Assembly: GCF_003710915.1 (NCBI RefSeq)
Contig: NZ_RHHR01000019.1
Location: 1 to 64,000 of the forward strand
Source of the DNA: Brevibacillus invocatus
Lineage (GTDB): Bacteria; Bacillota; Bacilli; Brevibacillales; Brevibacillaceae
Reading direction: 5' to 3'
DNA: 64,000 nucleotides
Part shown: positions 44,065-53,431 of the stretch, piece after piece
How the letters are laid out: each line of letters begins with the position of its first letter
Numbering within the stretch: position 1 is the stretch's first letter
Program-made: the position numbers and the translations under genes
The notes under the pieces: model-generated
What the model saw: only the letters and a program-made list of their open reading frames with translations
Databases searched by the model: none
What the model was told of the DNA's origin: nothing

Positions 44065-44098
44065 AGTAGAAAAGAAGGAGGCGCCTGCAAGCACCTCC
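44065..44098 (-). terminator. Terminator of the pyrimidine-degradation operon
   Basis: On the minus strand GGAGGTGC TTGCAG GCGCCTCC (one G-T) is followed by TTCTTTTCT, just after the stop at 44106. Confidence 0.8.
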
Positions 44099-44105
44099 CT
44101 CCCCC

Positions 44106-44996
44106 TTACGGCAGCAGTTTGACCATGTCGTCGTATGTTTCCGGTCTGCGATCGCGATAAAATTGCCATGTATCTCGTACTTCATGAATCATGTTCTTAT
44201 CCATGTCTGCCACTATCACTTCATCCTGATCCCGGCTGCCCACCGCGACAAACTGTCCGCGCGGGTCAACCAGATAAGACTGACCATAGAATTCTCCCAT
44301 GTTCCATGGCGCTTCCATGCCTACGCGATTGATGGCAGCCACGTAATAGCCATTCGCGACCGCATGAGCAGGCTGCTCCAGCTTCCACAGATATTCGGAC
44401 AGTCCCGCTACGGTAGCAGATGGGTTGAAGACGATCTCCGCACCAGCCAACCCGAGCAGACGTGCTCCTTCTGGAAAATGACGATCGTAGCAAATGTAGA
44501 CACCTACTTTGGCAAATGCCGTCTCAAATACCGGGTAGCCGAGATTGCCGGGTTTGAAGTAGTACTTTTCCCAGAAGCCGCATCCTTCACTACCTACGCC
44601 CACATGAGGTATATGCTGTTTGCGATACTTGCCCAGATAGGTTCCATCTGCATCAATCACGGCCGCTGTATTGTAATACGTTCCGATGCCAACCCGTTCA
44701 TACACGGGGAGTATGATCACCGTACCCAGCTCTCGTGCCAAGTCGCTAAACTGCTGTACGGTTGGTCCCCCAGGCACCTCTTCCGCTGCTTCGTACCATT
44801 TCGTGTTTTGCTCGGCGCAGAAATACGGTCCATAAAAGATTTCCTGCAGACAGATGATCTGGGCTCCTTTGGCTGCCGCTTCTCTCACCAAAGCAATGTG
44901 CTTCTCAATGGCTTTCTCCTTATGAACCTGAACTGGTTCATAGCCGTGCACATCATTTTTGGCCTGAATCAATCCAATTTTCACCTTGTTTACCAC
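44106..44996 (-). CDS. pydC: Beta-ureidopropionase / N-carbamoyl amide hydrolase (nitrilase superfamily), 296 aa
   Basis: Complete Glu-Lys-Cys triad: Glu52 (LQEIFYGPYF), Lys126 (GKYRKQHIP) and Cys169 (VGVYICYDRHFPEGARLL). Members of this branch hydrolyse N-carbamoyl-beta-alanine or N-carbamoyl-beta-aminoisobutyrate to the beta-amino acid, CO2 and NH3. It is the last gene of preT-preA-hydA-pydC, which fixes the role. GTG start (44996-44994) behind GGGAGGG, 34 nt after hydA. Confidence 0.92.
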   Translation of the reverse strand: MVNKVKIGLIQAKNDVHGYEPVQVHKEKAIEKHIALVREAAAKGAQIICLQEIFYGPYFCAEQNTKWYEAAEEVPGGPTVQQFSDLARELGTVIILPVYERVGIGTYYNTAAVIDADGTYLGKYRKQHIPHVGVGSEGCGFWEKYYFKPGNLGYPVFETAFAKVGVYICYDRHFPEGARLLGLAGAEIVFNPSATVAGLSEYLWKLEQPAHAVANGYYVAAINRVGMEAPWNMGEFYGQSYLVDPRGQFVAVGSRDQDEVIVADMDKNMIHEVRDTWQFYRDRRPETYDDMVKLLP

Positions 44997-45030
44997 CGAC
45001 CATTCCCTCCCTAGCTGATCGATATCGGCG

Positions 45031-46416
45031 CTACGGTCTGGAAAACTTACTTCTTTTCACAAATTTCCCCGCTCCAGCGTGACCGACGTATTCCTTGTTG
45101 CGCACAACGAAGCTCCCACGCGACAGAACCGAGACAACCTCTCCGTACACTTCCATACCCTCAAATGGATTGTAATCGACATTCATATGATGCGTTTCAA
45201 CGGAAATCGTGCGTTTCACGGTCGGATCAAACAGGACGATGTCTGCATCCGAACCCACTGCGATGGTCCCTTTTTGTGGAAACATCCCGAACAGCTTGGC
45301 AACCTTGGTGGAAGTGATATCAACGAATTGATTCAGGCTGATGTTGCCTTTTCTGACACCTTCAGAGAAGAGCAGCGTCATGCGATCCTCGATAATCGGG
45401 CCACCATTTGGGATCTTGGTAAAGTCTTTTCGACCGAGCTCTTTCTGTCCGGCAAAGTTAAACGGACAATGATCGGAGCCAACCGTTTGCAAGATGCCGT
45501 TTTTCAATGCACTCCACAAGACATCCTGATTCCATTTCTCGCGCAGCGGGGGTGACCAGACGTATTTCGCACCCTCAAAATCCGGGCGATCCAGGTCGCT
45601 GATATCCAGCACCAGGTATTGCGGGCACGTCTCGCCGTACACATTCCAGCCTTTTTCACGCGCCTCTGCAATTCTTCTGACAGCATCCGCACACGATACG
45701 TGCACGACGTACAGCTGTGCATCTGCCAGTGCTGTAAGGGCAATCGCGCGTCCTGTCGCTTCCCCTTCTGCTTCTGGCGGCCGTGTATAGGCGTGGTAGA
45801 TCGGATCAGTATTTCCTTGTTCCAGCGCCTGCTTGATCAAATAATCCAGCACATCCCCGTTCTCCGCATGCACTTGAACCATTGCCCCGAGCTCCTTGGC
45901 GCGGATCAAGGTCTTGAATAATGTCTCGTCGTCAGCCATCAGGACATTTTTATATGCCATGAAAACCTTCAAGGATGTGATCCCTTCAGCAGTGACGACG
46001 GATTCCAGCTCTCTTAAAACATCGTCGTTGGCATCCGAGATCATCAGGTGAAACCCGTAGTCGATGACAGCTTTGCCTTTTGCTTTCTCATGCCAGGTCG
46101 CAATCGCCTGATGGAGTGATTCCCCTTTATTGGTCAGGCAAAAGTCAATGACACTGGTCGTTCCGCCAAATGCTGCCGCTTTGGTTCCGGTAAAGAAGTC
46201 ATCGGACGTGACTGTGCCGCCAAAAGGCATGTCAAGATGGGTGTGTGGATCGATTCCTCCCGGCAACAAATAGCAGCCGCTCGCATCGACCACTTCTGCA
46301 TCCTCCACGTGCAGCTCCTTGCCGATGGCGACGACTTGCTCTCCGTCAATCAGCACATCAGCCTGATACGTATCAGCAGCCGTCACGATCGTCCCACCGC
46401 GAATCCATTTTTTCAT
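45031..46416 (-). CDS. hydA: Dihydropyrimidinase (D-hydantoinase), 461 aa
   Basis: Amidohydrolase-superfamily enzyme that opens dihydrouracil or dihydrothymine to the N-carbamoyl-beta-amino acid. Binuclear metal site: DPHTHLD (His58, His60), the carboxylated Lys150 in TSLKVFMAYKN, and later His residues in MVQVHAENGD and LYVVHVSC, with the final Asp in TVGSDHCPF. Full length for the family. GGAGG sits 8 nt before the ATG. Third gene of the operon. Confidence 0.95.
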   Translation of the reverse strand: MKKWIRGGTIVTAADTYQADVLIDGEQVVAIGKELHVEDAEVVDASGCYLLPGGIDPHTHLDMPFGGTVTSDDFFTGTKAAAFGGTTSVIDFCLTNKGESLHQAIATWHEKAKGKAVIDYGFHLMISDANDDVLRELESVVTAEGITSLKVFMAYKNVLMADDETLFKTLIRAKELGAMVQVHAENGDVLDYLIKQALEQGNTDPIYHAYTRPPEAEGEATGRAIALTALADAQLYVVHVSCADAVRRIAEAREKGWNVYGETCPQYLVLDISDLDRPDFEGAKYVWSPPLREKWNQDVLWSALKNGILQTVGSDHCPFNFAGQKELGRKDFTKIPNGGPIIEDRMTLLFSEGVRKGNISLNQFVDITSTKVAKLFGMFPQKGTIAVGSDADIVLFDPTVKRTISVETHHMNVDYNPFEGMEVYGEVVSVLSRGSFVVRNKEYVGHAGAGKFVKRSKFSRP

Positions 46417-46491
46417 CCATGCACCCTCCCTTTCCTACCACTTTGCTAGTACAAGCTATGCAAGAGGTTGAATGTTCATGACGATTCCCCT

Positions 46492-47784
46492 TTACACAGA
46501 TGCATCTGTATTGGCGTTGTTCCCCCCGGCAGCAAGTGCAGCCTGCCGCTCATTCCAGCTGAGTGGTGGCTGATCGTTGGGAATTTCCACCATCTCGATC
46601 GTCCCCTCCACCGGACAGACGATGGAGCACAGATTACAGCCGACGCAATCCTCTTCCAGTACGACCAGCATTTCTTTTCCTGTTTCGCTATCCAGCACCC
46701 TGTCAATGCACTGGTGCGACGTATCTTCACAGGCGATATGGCACTTGTTGCAATGAATGCAGGTATCGTCGTTGATTCGTGCAACCACTTTGTAATTGAG
46801 GTTGAGATGCCCCCAATCTGAATAGGTGGGAACGGCTTTCCCCACGATATCCACCACAGAGGCTATGCCCCTCTGATCCAGATAATTGTTCAACCCATCA
46901 ATCATGTCCTCCACGATCCGGAAGCCGTGGTGCATGGCAGCCGTGCATACCTGAACGCCAGTCGCCCCCATCAGCAAAAATTCAACCGTATCACGCCAAT
47001 TCGAGATCCCGCCTATACCGGAAATGGGGATTCCGACGAGCGGGTCGCGCGCGCACTCTGCCACCATATTGAGAGCGATCGGCTTGACGGCTGGTCCGCA
47101 ATATCCGCCATGCGCCCCTTTTCCATCCACATGGGGAATCGGCAGCCATTTGTCCAGATCGACACCCATCAGGCTGTTGATCGTATTGATCATGCTGATG
47201 GCATCGGCACCACCCTGTGCTGCAGCACGTGCTGTAAATCGAATGTCGGTGATATTCGGCGTCAGCTTGACGATGACTGGCGTCTGCGCCACTTCTTTTA
47301 CCCATTCCACTTGCTGACGGATCAAATCCGGGTGCTGACCGACAGCTGAGCCCATACCGCGTTCGGCCATGCCGTGTGGACAGCCAAAGTTCAGCTCAAG
47401 CCCATCCACCCCGATTGCCTCCACTTTTTTGACGATCTCATGCCAGGCTTCCTGCTTGTGTTCCACCATCAAGGATGCGATCAGCGTATGCTTGGGGAAG
47501 CGCTTTTTCGTCTCATCCATTTCTCGTAGATTCACTTCAAGCGGTTTGTCTGTAATCAATTCAATATTGTTAAACCCGACCACACGCTGGCCGCCGTAAT
47601 GCAGCCCGGCGAAGCGGGACGTCACATTGATAATGGGTTCGCCCAAGGTTTTCCAGACTGCGCCACCCCAGCCCGCCTCAAATGCCCGCTGCACTTGATA
47701 GCCGGAGTTGGTCGGTGGCGCGGATGCCAGCCAAAACGGGTTGGGGGATTGAATACCCGCCAGATTGATGCTGAGATCAGCCAT
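46492..47784 (-). CDS. preA: NAD-dependent dihydropyrimidine dehydrogenase subunit PreA, 430 aa
   Basis: FMN TIM-barrel domain like dihydroorotate dehydrogenase (ASAPPTNSGYQVQRAF, then LELNFGCPHGM, TPNITDI, and GIGGISNW with GATGVQVCTA), followed by a C-terminal ferredoxin domain with two 4Fe-4S motifs (CIHCNKCHIAC and CVGCNLCSIVCP). With PreT it reduces uracil/thymine. GAGGAGACTGATT precedes the ATG. It follows preT after 75 nt. Confidence 0.96.
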   Translation of the reverse strand: MADLSINLAGIQSPNPFWLASAPPTNSGYQVQRAFEAGWGGAVWKTLGEPIINVTSRFAGLHYGGQRVVGFNNIELITDKPLEVNLREMDETKKRFPKHTLIASLMVEHKQEAWHEIVKKVEAIGVDGLELNFGCPHGMAERGMGSAVGQHPDLIRQQVEWVKEVAQTPVIVKLTPNITDIRFTARAAAQGGADAISMINTINSLMGVDLDKWLPIPHVDGKGAHGGYCGPAVKPIALNMVAECARDPLVGIPISGIGGISNWRDTVEFLLMGATGVQVCTAAMHHGFRIVEDMIDGLNNYLDQRGIASVVDIVGKAVPTYSDWGHLNLNYKVVARINDDTCIHCNKCHIACEDTSHQCIDRVLDSETGKEMLVVLEEDCVGCNLCSIVCPVEGTIEMVEIPNDQPPLSWNERQAALAAGGNNANTDASV

Positions 47785-47859
47785 AATCAGTCTCCTCCAT
47801 TTTTGTCTCTATTCGCGCTTCCTTCCATTCCTGCTCCCATCTCGTCATCCATGTCTCTC

Positions 47860-49212
47860 TTACACCTGAAGGGTGTAATCATTCAGTGCCTGGTGAATCG
47901 CGGCTGCTGCCCGTTTCCCGTGGTTGGCCGCATCCACCACCATCGCATCTGTCTTTCCTCCACCGAAAATCACATCGCCTGCAGCGAATACCTTGGGGTT
48001 GGAGGTGCGATACGTACCGTCTTCAATGGTGACGATTCCATTTTTGTGCTCCATGCCAAACGATTCGATCAGCTCCAGGTAGCGTGTTTGACCGATGGCC
48101 TTTACAACAGCATCCACTTCGATGACAAACTGGCTATCTGGAATAGAAACAGGACGCTTGCGCCCTTTTTCGTCCGGTTCTCCCAGCTGCATCCGCATCA
48201 GTTCCAGTCCAGTTACGCGACCATTCTCTCCCAAAATGCGTACGGGAGCGACCAGCCAGCGGAATTCCACCCCATCCTGCTTGGCAAATTCGTATTCAAA
48301 TTCGTAGCAGGTCATTTCTTGCTCCGTGCGTCTATACAAAATCTGGACCTGCTCGGCTCCCAGCCGCTTGGAACAGGTAGCGGCATCGATGGCGGTATTT
48401 CCTGCCCCGATGACGACGACTTTCTTTCCCATCATTGTGTCTGTCAGCGGCTTGGTTTTGGTTTCCTCCACCAGTGCGATCGCGTCCAGTACCCCCTCCA
48501 GCTCCTCCCCTTCGATTTGCAGGGAAGGCACATAGCCCATGCCCGTTGCCAGCAGCACCGAGTCATAATTCGCTAGCAGCTCGGCGGGAGCAATATCTAC
48601 GCCTACCTGCGTATTCGTCCGAAACTCCACGCCCAATGACTCAATCTGTTCTGCTTCCCATAAGGATATGGACTGCGGCAGGCGAAATGAGACAATTCCG
48701 TACGTATTCAAGCCACCGGCCTTCTCTTTCGCTTCAAATACCGTAACCTGATGCCCCAGCCTTGCCAGCTCACGTGCTGCAGATAACCCTGCTGGTCCTG
48801 CCCCAACGATGGCCACTCGCTTGCCCGTATCCTCACCTTTTGAAAACAGGGATGCCTTGCTCTCGATTGCCCAGTCGGTCGCATGACGCTGCAAAAGACC
48901 GATCATGATGGCGCGTGATCCAGAAGCGTGGTTGAGTACACAGGCTCCCTCACACAGCTCCTCTGTAGGGCACACGCGAGCGCAGCTGGCCCCGACCGGA
49001 TTGGCATCCATGATGGTACGTGCTGAACCGAGCAGGTTGCCCGAGGCTATTTTTTTGATAAAGCTCGGAATGTCGATCGAAGTGGGACAGGCCTTGATAC
49101 AGGGGGCATCGTAGCAGTAGAGACAGCGATTCGCTTCATCGATTGCTTCCTTCGCTTTTAATGCAGGTACCACTTCCCGAAAATTTGCCTGAATGTGGTG
49201 CGGGACGCTCAT
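47860..49212 (-). CDS. preT: NAD-dependent dihydropyrimidine dehydrogenase subunit PreT, 450 aa
   Basis: Glutamate-synthase-small-subunit-type flavoprotein. N-terminal iron-sulfur region (CLYCYDAPCIKACP, then CARVCPTEELCEGAC), FAD-binding VAIVGAGPAGLSAARELARLGHQV, and NAD(P)-binding VVVIGAGNTAIDAATCSKRLG. It passes electrons from NADH to PreA. AAGGAGG precedes the ATG. It is the first gene of the operon and is divergent from the 49394 gene across 181 bp. Confidence 0.95.
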   Translation of the reverse strand: MSVPHHIQANFREVVPALKAKEAIDEANRCLYCYDAPCIKACPTSIDIPSFIKKIASGNLLGSARTIMDANPVGASCARVCPTEELCEGACVLNHASGSRAIMIGLLQRHATDWAIESKASLFSKGEDTGKRVAIVGAGPAGLSAARELARLGHQVTVFEAKEKAGGLNTYGIVSFRLPQSISLWEAEQIESLGVEFRTNTQVGVDIAPAELLANYDSVLLATGMGYVPSLQIEGEELEGVLDAIALVEETKTKPLTDTMMGKKVVVIGAGNTAIDAATCSKRLGAEQVQILYRRTEQEMTCYEFEYEFAKQDGVEFRWLVAPVRILGENGRVTGLELMRMQLGEPDEKGRKRPVSIPDSQFVIEVDAVVKAIGQTRYLELIESFGMEHKNGIVTIEDGTYRTSNPKVFAAGDVIFGGGKTDAMVVDAANHGKRAAAAIHQALNDYTLQV

Positions 49213-49393
49213 CTCGCAACTACCTCCTTACCAGTTCTGGAAAACCATGCTTGCTATTAATCAATGTAGGATTAAACCGTTTTATGATTTTTTCATTTCA
49301 AAAGGGATGTGGAAGGTGCGATATCAAAAACGGAGTGGTGGCATGAATGATTTCAGCCCTGAATATGGTGTAAGGAACCCTGCGGAGGTGAAC

Positions 49394-49915
49394 ATGAGGA
49401 CCATGAGAGACTATGATGGGGAAATTGCGCAATTGCAGCTTCAGATCCAGGAAGCCACTACCCAAATTGCTCATTTGGAAAAGGAGCGGGAGGAGCATGC
49501 CGCTCAGCTGAAGCAACGCTTGACATACTTGTCCTCTCGGGAGATTCTGGACCTTCTGGAAGCCAGACAGGGTCGGAAAGGCAGTATGGCGACAATCAAG
49601 CGCTGGGCGGACAGTGGCGAGCTGGGTGAGGTCATCGATGAGCGACAAGCCTTCCCCCTTCTCGTCAATAAACAGGGAAACAAACGATTTCTGTATCCAC
49701 GGGAAGAAACGCTGTGCTTTCTCTACGAAAAAGGCTTTCTTGTTCCCCGCTATGAGGTGTTGGATCGGGTCAAGCTCAAACAAGGTACATGTATGGTGCA
49801 TGCCTTAGTTACATCAGTCAGCCGTGTTGATCTTTGTTTTTTTTATCAAGTTCAGCTTGAAGCAACGGGAGAGGTTTTGAGCCAGATCACCGAAGACAAA
49901 CTGCTGCTCCCGTAA
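49394..49915 (+). CDS. Unknown protein with coiled coil and MerR/Xis-like HTH, 173 aa
   Basis: No family recognised. Residues 6-40 form a coiled coil (IAQLQLQIQEATTQIAHLEKEREEH). Then LSSREILDLLEARQGRKGSMATIKRWADSGELGEVI and FLYPRE resemble the winged HTH of MerR or excisionase proteins, in which a helix-GELP-like turn precedes the wing. A beta-rich C-terminus follows. ATG at 49394 behind GGAGGTGAAC; the frame is open upstream to 49193, overlapping the preT start. It is divergent from preT and 9 nt from the next gene, so it may regulate the pyrimidine operon; that is inference. Confidence 0.65.
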   Translation: MRTMRDYDGEIAQLQLQIQEATTQIAHLEKEREEHAAQLKQRLTYLSSREILDLLEARQGRKGSMATIKRWADSGELGEVIDERQAFPLLVNKQGNKRFLYPREETLCFLYEKGFLVPRYEVLDRVKLKQGTCMVHALVTSVSRVDLCFFYQVQLEATGEVLSQITEDKLLLP

Positions 49916-49924
49916 GGAGGACTT

Positions 49925-50323
49925 ATGGAACTGGCTGAGATCACCATGAAAAACGATCTTGCAAACCAAGAAATCTCGCGACAAATTCGCGATTTTCACA
50001 AAAAAAAGGGCCAGCCTCTCGCTATTCGTTTTAGCGAAGAACTGACCCATATCATATTGGAAGCCCCTTGTCTGTTTATCCCGTCTCCCACCCTGCTCGG
50101 CGAGGAAATGATGATTACAGGAACCGTACGAACCTATTCTGACCACGTCGAGATCGTTGCACCAAAGTCAGGGGAGACAATCCATCTCTATCTCAATTCT
50201 GAGCTGATTGCAGAGCTGGAGCTTATCCGCTCTCTCGTCAATCACAAGACGCAGGATGAAGTGATTCAGGAAATGCTCATGCGTGGGCTTCGCTCCTATT
50301 TGTCCGAACACAAGCAGAAATGA
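49925..50323 (+). CDS. Unknown protein with possible ribbon-helix-helix end, 132 aa
   Basis: The N-terminal 85 residues have no recognised domain. The C-terminal 45 residues (IHLYLNSELIAELELIRSL, then TQDEVIQEMLMRGLRSYL) look like a ribbon-helix-helix: one strand, then two helices with the usual hydrophobic spacing. AAGGAGGACTT precedes the ATG. It is 9 nt after the HTH-like gene, so the two probably form a pair acting on DNA or on each other. Confidence 0.62.
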   Translation: MELAEITMKNDLANQEISRQIRDFHKKKGQPLAIRFSEELTHIILEAPCLFIPSPTLLGEEMMITGTVRTYSDHVEIVAPKSGETIHLYLNSELIAELELIRSLVNHKTQDEVIQEMLMRGLRSYLSEHKQK

Positions 50324-50333
50324 TGCGATTATT

Positions 50334-51647
50334 TTATTTAAAGTCGTCACCCTTCAAGTAGTTGTAGAAAGGCTGATCCACCCAGAATTGGTAGGTTTCC
50401 ACTTCAACCGATTTGCCGATTTTTTTGAAAGCATTCACCACAGCTGTCGAATCTTCATTCAAGGAAAACGTCTGAACGATGTGACGTCCATCTTGAACAA
50501 AGTTGTTGGTGATGACCGGATAATCAGCCAGTTCAGTCAATGAATAGTAGAGAGGCTGCCACCAGGAGCCTCTTAGCAGACCTGTCGCATCTTCTTCATT
50601 CTTTTTGGCATATTGCAGGACGAGCGGCTGGAAGCGCTCCTTATCTTCCTGTGAAGCAAACTCAAAGCTCAAATCATATTCTTTGGAGTATGCGATGTAG
50701 TTTCCATTCTCGATCTGAACCACTTGATAATCGTCCGTTTGTACAGGCTCGCCCCACTCTTTCAGGTAGATAAATGCAGATGTTTTGGGTTCCAGCTGCA
50801 CTTTTGCGTCGATGCCTTCACTCTTCAAGAGACCGATCAGCTGAATGGCATGTACGATATCACTGTGACCGTACGTGATGGTACGCTTTGGATCAAAACG
50901 CGGGTCGAAAGCCGCATCCTTGAGATTGTAGCCTGTGATCAAATCTTGCTTCAGAATCTCGTCCACCAGCTGCTGCAGCTCTCCTGCCTTGATAATTTGC
51001 AGCTCGTTCCAGGCTTGTACCACTTTGCCATAGATATCTTCAGATGCGATCGTACCCAGGTAGTTTTGATAGTGTCCTTTGAATTCTGCTACTTTCCCCA
51101 ACAATTGGTAGGCCAACTCGGCGGTTACGTCTCCGGTTGCTTTCACGGAAGCGATGACATCCGTTTTGACCAATCCCAGATCAATCGCTACTGCCAGATC
51201 CTGAGCTGCCGCAAGCGAGAGGCTTCCCCCTTTTTGGTAGCTCAAGCCAGCTTTGGCCCAGGATGCTGTTACTTTATCCTCACTGTATGTAGCGGCCAGC
51301 TCTTTTTGCTCGGCTGCCACCACTGCTGCGCTGATTGCCTCCCAAGCTGCCAGCTTGCTGCCTCCTGTGGGCATTGCTGCTGCTTGGCTCCCTGTGCTTG
51401 CCACGACTTTCGACAAAGCCGTTGCAAACTGGTCTCTTGTTACCGTTCCAGACAGCTTGACTCCATATTGTTGCGTGACGTAGCTGGTATAATCAGCCTT
51501 TGCTACATTCGCTGGACTCACTGACAAGACTGCTATCGGATGTGCGGCTTGAGTCGATCCTTGAGCGTTTGCAGCATATGGAAAGGAGATGGCTGCTGCC
51601 AGCACAGCCGCTGCACTTAGTTGAAGCAATCGTTTTTGTGGTTTCAT
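50334..51647 (-). CDS. Secreted protein with degenerate SLH-like N-terminus, 437 aa
   Basis: Sec signal peptide (about 1-28, cleavage after ANA). The mature N-terminal half is alanine-rich with helical repeats; YTSYVTQQYGVKLSGTVTRDQFATALSKVV recalls the S-layer-homology pattern, though the ITRAE core is altered. The C-terminal 200 residues (from about 230) are a mixed alpha/beta domain with no match I know. Probably a cell-surface protein. It ends only 10 nt from the convergent RHH-like gene and is divergent from the gene at 51868. Confidence 0.7.
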   Translation of the reverse strand: MKPQKRLLQLSAAAVLAAAISFPYAANAQGSTQAAHPIAVLSVSPANVAKADYTSYVTQQYGVKLSGTVTRDQFATALSKVVASTGSQAAAMPTGGSKLAAWEAISAAVVAAEQKELAATYSEDKVTASWAKAGLSYQKGGSLSLAAAQDLAVAIDLGLVKTDVIASVKATGDVTAELAYQLLGKVAEFKGHYQNYLGTIASEDIYGKVVQAWNELQIIKAGELQQLVDEILKQDLITGYNLKDAAFDPRFDPKRTITYGHSDIVHAIQLIGLLKSEGIDAKVQLEPKTSAFIYLKEWGEPVQTDDYQVVQIENGNYIAYSKEYDLSFEFASQEDKERFQPLVLQYAKKNEEDATGLLRGSWWQPLYYSLTELADYPVITNNFVQDGRHIVQTFSLNEDSTAVVNAFKKIGKSVEVETYQFWVDQPFYNYLKGDDFK

Positions 51648-51867
51648 GTGTTCAGTACCCCCATTTTATGAAGACAAGATATATGACTTTTATTCCTACC
51701 AACTTACTTGGTAATATATTTCCTTACGCTACCATTATGTACCGGTTGGTGTCAATAAGGTTTGCAAGTATTCAATGAAAATAACAAAGCATTAAACAAA
51801 TATTGGTAAAAAACCGATAGTAAGAAAAAGTAATCTCATCTAATATTTTGTTCAAGGAGAATTACGC

Positions 51868-52734
51868 ATGCGTATTCAAACGGAACGTGGGCAACTCGTC
51901 CCAACTCTTCCCTCAGGATTGGAGAAGAACATAATCCCCACCATTAGCACAGGCCATCTCCCGCTTGTACGCCACCATGATACGATCGAATTGAGCGCAG
52001 CCACAGCAAGAGAGCTCCCTGAAGGAGCCATCATACACGAAACACCGCGTTTTTTCTTCAACGTAGAAATCAACGAGACGTTGGATGAGATTTTGTCAGG
52101 CAAAGCAGGCAATGTCAGCAAAGCTGCCTACCAGATCTTGGAGTCCAACTTTTTTGCTACGAATCGGGATATTCAGGACGAAGAACGTGTAGCATTGCGA
52201 GAAGCTGGTTTGGCCAAAGCCAGGTATCTTGCAGAGCATTATATGGCAGAAGACGAAGCTAGTAAGTTCATGGATACCATGAAGCTGTTGGCTGCCGTCT
52301 CTACGACTCGAAAAGTAGACCCGACCACTGGCACTGTAACGTATGTAGAGCTTCAGACCAGACCAAAAGGAGCACCCGATGACTACGTGAATGCTTCCCA
52401 ATTGATGAAGCGATTTGACCCGTCTGCCTATGCCGGCATGCAGGAGGTGATTCGGAATGGTGAAAACTCAGGAAGCTTCCTGATTCAGTTTGCCAAAAAG
52501 CTTCGCCATCATCCCGAATGGGTCAACCAATACCGACAGGAACAAAAGGACATTTTGACTGAATTAAAGAACCTGGATCTTCCCAATCGCTTTGCGGATG
52601 CCGATACGGGAAGTTTGTCGTCTTTTTTAGAGACGATGGCGCTTCACATCGAGGGTTTTTCCCTTGCCTCGCAAAAGGAGCTGCAAGGAAATCTTAACTC
52701 TTTTGCATTGCTGCTCAGTCCAGCTGATTTATAG
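51868..52734 (+). CDS. Hypothetical protein, 288 aa
   Basis: No recognised family. No signal or membrane helix. Mostly helical after residue 60 (INETLDEILSGKAGNVSKAAYQILESNFFATNRD, LAKARYLAEHYMAEDEASKFMDTMKLLAAVS), with a beta segment in the middle (KVDPTTGTVTYVELQT). AAGGAG precedes the ATG. A clear terminator follows, so it is monocistronic. The 220-bp region shared with the divergent secreted-protein gene is A/T-rich but shows no certain promoter. Confidence 0.65.
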   Translation: MRIQTERGQLVPTLPSGLEKNIIPTISTGHLPLVRHHDTIELSAATARELPEGAIIHETPRFFFNVEINETLDEILSGKAGNVSKAAYQILESNFFATNRDIQDEERVALREAGLAKARYLAEHYMAEDEASKFMDTMKLLAAVSTTRKVDPTTGTVTYVELQTRPKGAPDDYVNASQLMKRFDPSAYAGMQEVIRNGENSGSFLIQFAKKLRHHPEWVNQYRQEQKDILTELKNLDLPNRFADADTGSLSSFLETMALHIEGFSLASQKELQGNLNSFALLLSPADL

Positions 52735-52750
52735 TCAGCAGCAACAATTA

Positions 52751-52790
52751 AAGCAGTTTCTCCCAACTTATCGAGAGAAACTGCTTGTTT
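52751..52790 (+). terminator. Rho-independent terminator
   Basis: AAGCAGTTTCTC and GAGAGAAACTGCTT pair over 12 bp around a 10-nt loop, followed by GTTTTC. Confidence 0.85.
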
Positions 52791-53428
52791 TCATAGCTTT
52801 CGGATTTTCATTTTTTGGGCAACATATTCCAAGGGAGATTTTTTGCCATCCATCCCCACGCAATCAATGACGACATCTGCGCCTCCCTGCGTGATCTCCT
52901 TCAAATGCTCACCCATATCCTCGTATTGCGTAAAATCAAAGATCTCGACTTGATTGGTTTTCTTGGCATGCTCCAAACGATAGCCGAGATAATCAACGGC
53001 AATAACGCGTTTGGCTCCTCCCAGCCAGGCGAATTTTTGCACCATCAACCCGATGGGACCCGAGCCTAAAACGACCACAGTCTCCTGGCTTCACACCTGC
53101 GTTGATGACACTCCAATAGGCAGTTGGCAATACATCGGACAGGAAGAGGAGAAATTCATCCTCCAGCTCACACGATTCGGGAATGACAAAAGAAGTAAAG
53201 TTGGCAAAAGGAACTCTCAAATATTCGTGGAAGGATCGCATTGGCTCTCCCATTCATGCTGGCAATAGAATCACTCACCACAAGCTACGTTGAACGGAAT
53301 AACCACCCGATCCCCTTTCTTGACTTTGGTTACCTCCGTTCCCACCTCTTCTACAATTCCCATTGGCTCATGACCAATCACGTAGTAGGTTTTGCCTGTA
53401 AAGCCTGACATATACAAGCCAGAAAACT
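52791..53428 (-). pseudogene. Truncated zinc-dependent alcohol/formaldehyde dehydrogenase
   Basis: Reading minus, the remnant opens in mid-protein with [19 protein letters not shown] and [20 protein letters not shown] then replaces a cysteine codon before FYCQHEWESQCD. A frameshift and deletion follow, then EYLRVPFANFTSFVIPESCELEDE, another frameshift near 53080, and VVLGSGPIGLMVQKFAWLGGAKRVIAVD up to QGGADVVIDCVGMDG. The last 120 or so residues are replaced by a short random tail. Both ends and the reading frame are lost. Confidence 0.88.
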
Positions 53429-53431
53429 CGT

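Noticed and set aside
47599-48576. 325-codon plus-strand frame
   Set aside because: Mirror of the preT gene; the real FAD/NAD and iron-sulfur motifs are on the minus strand.
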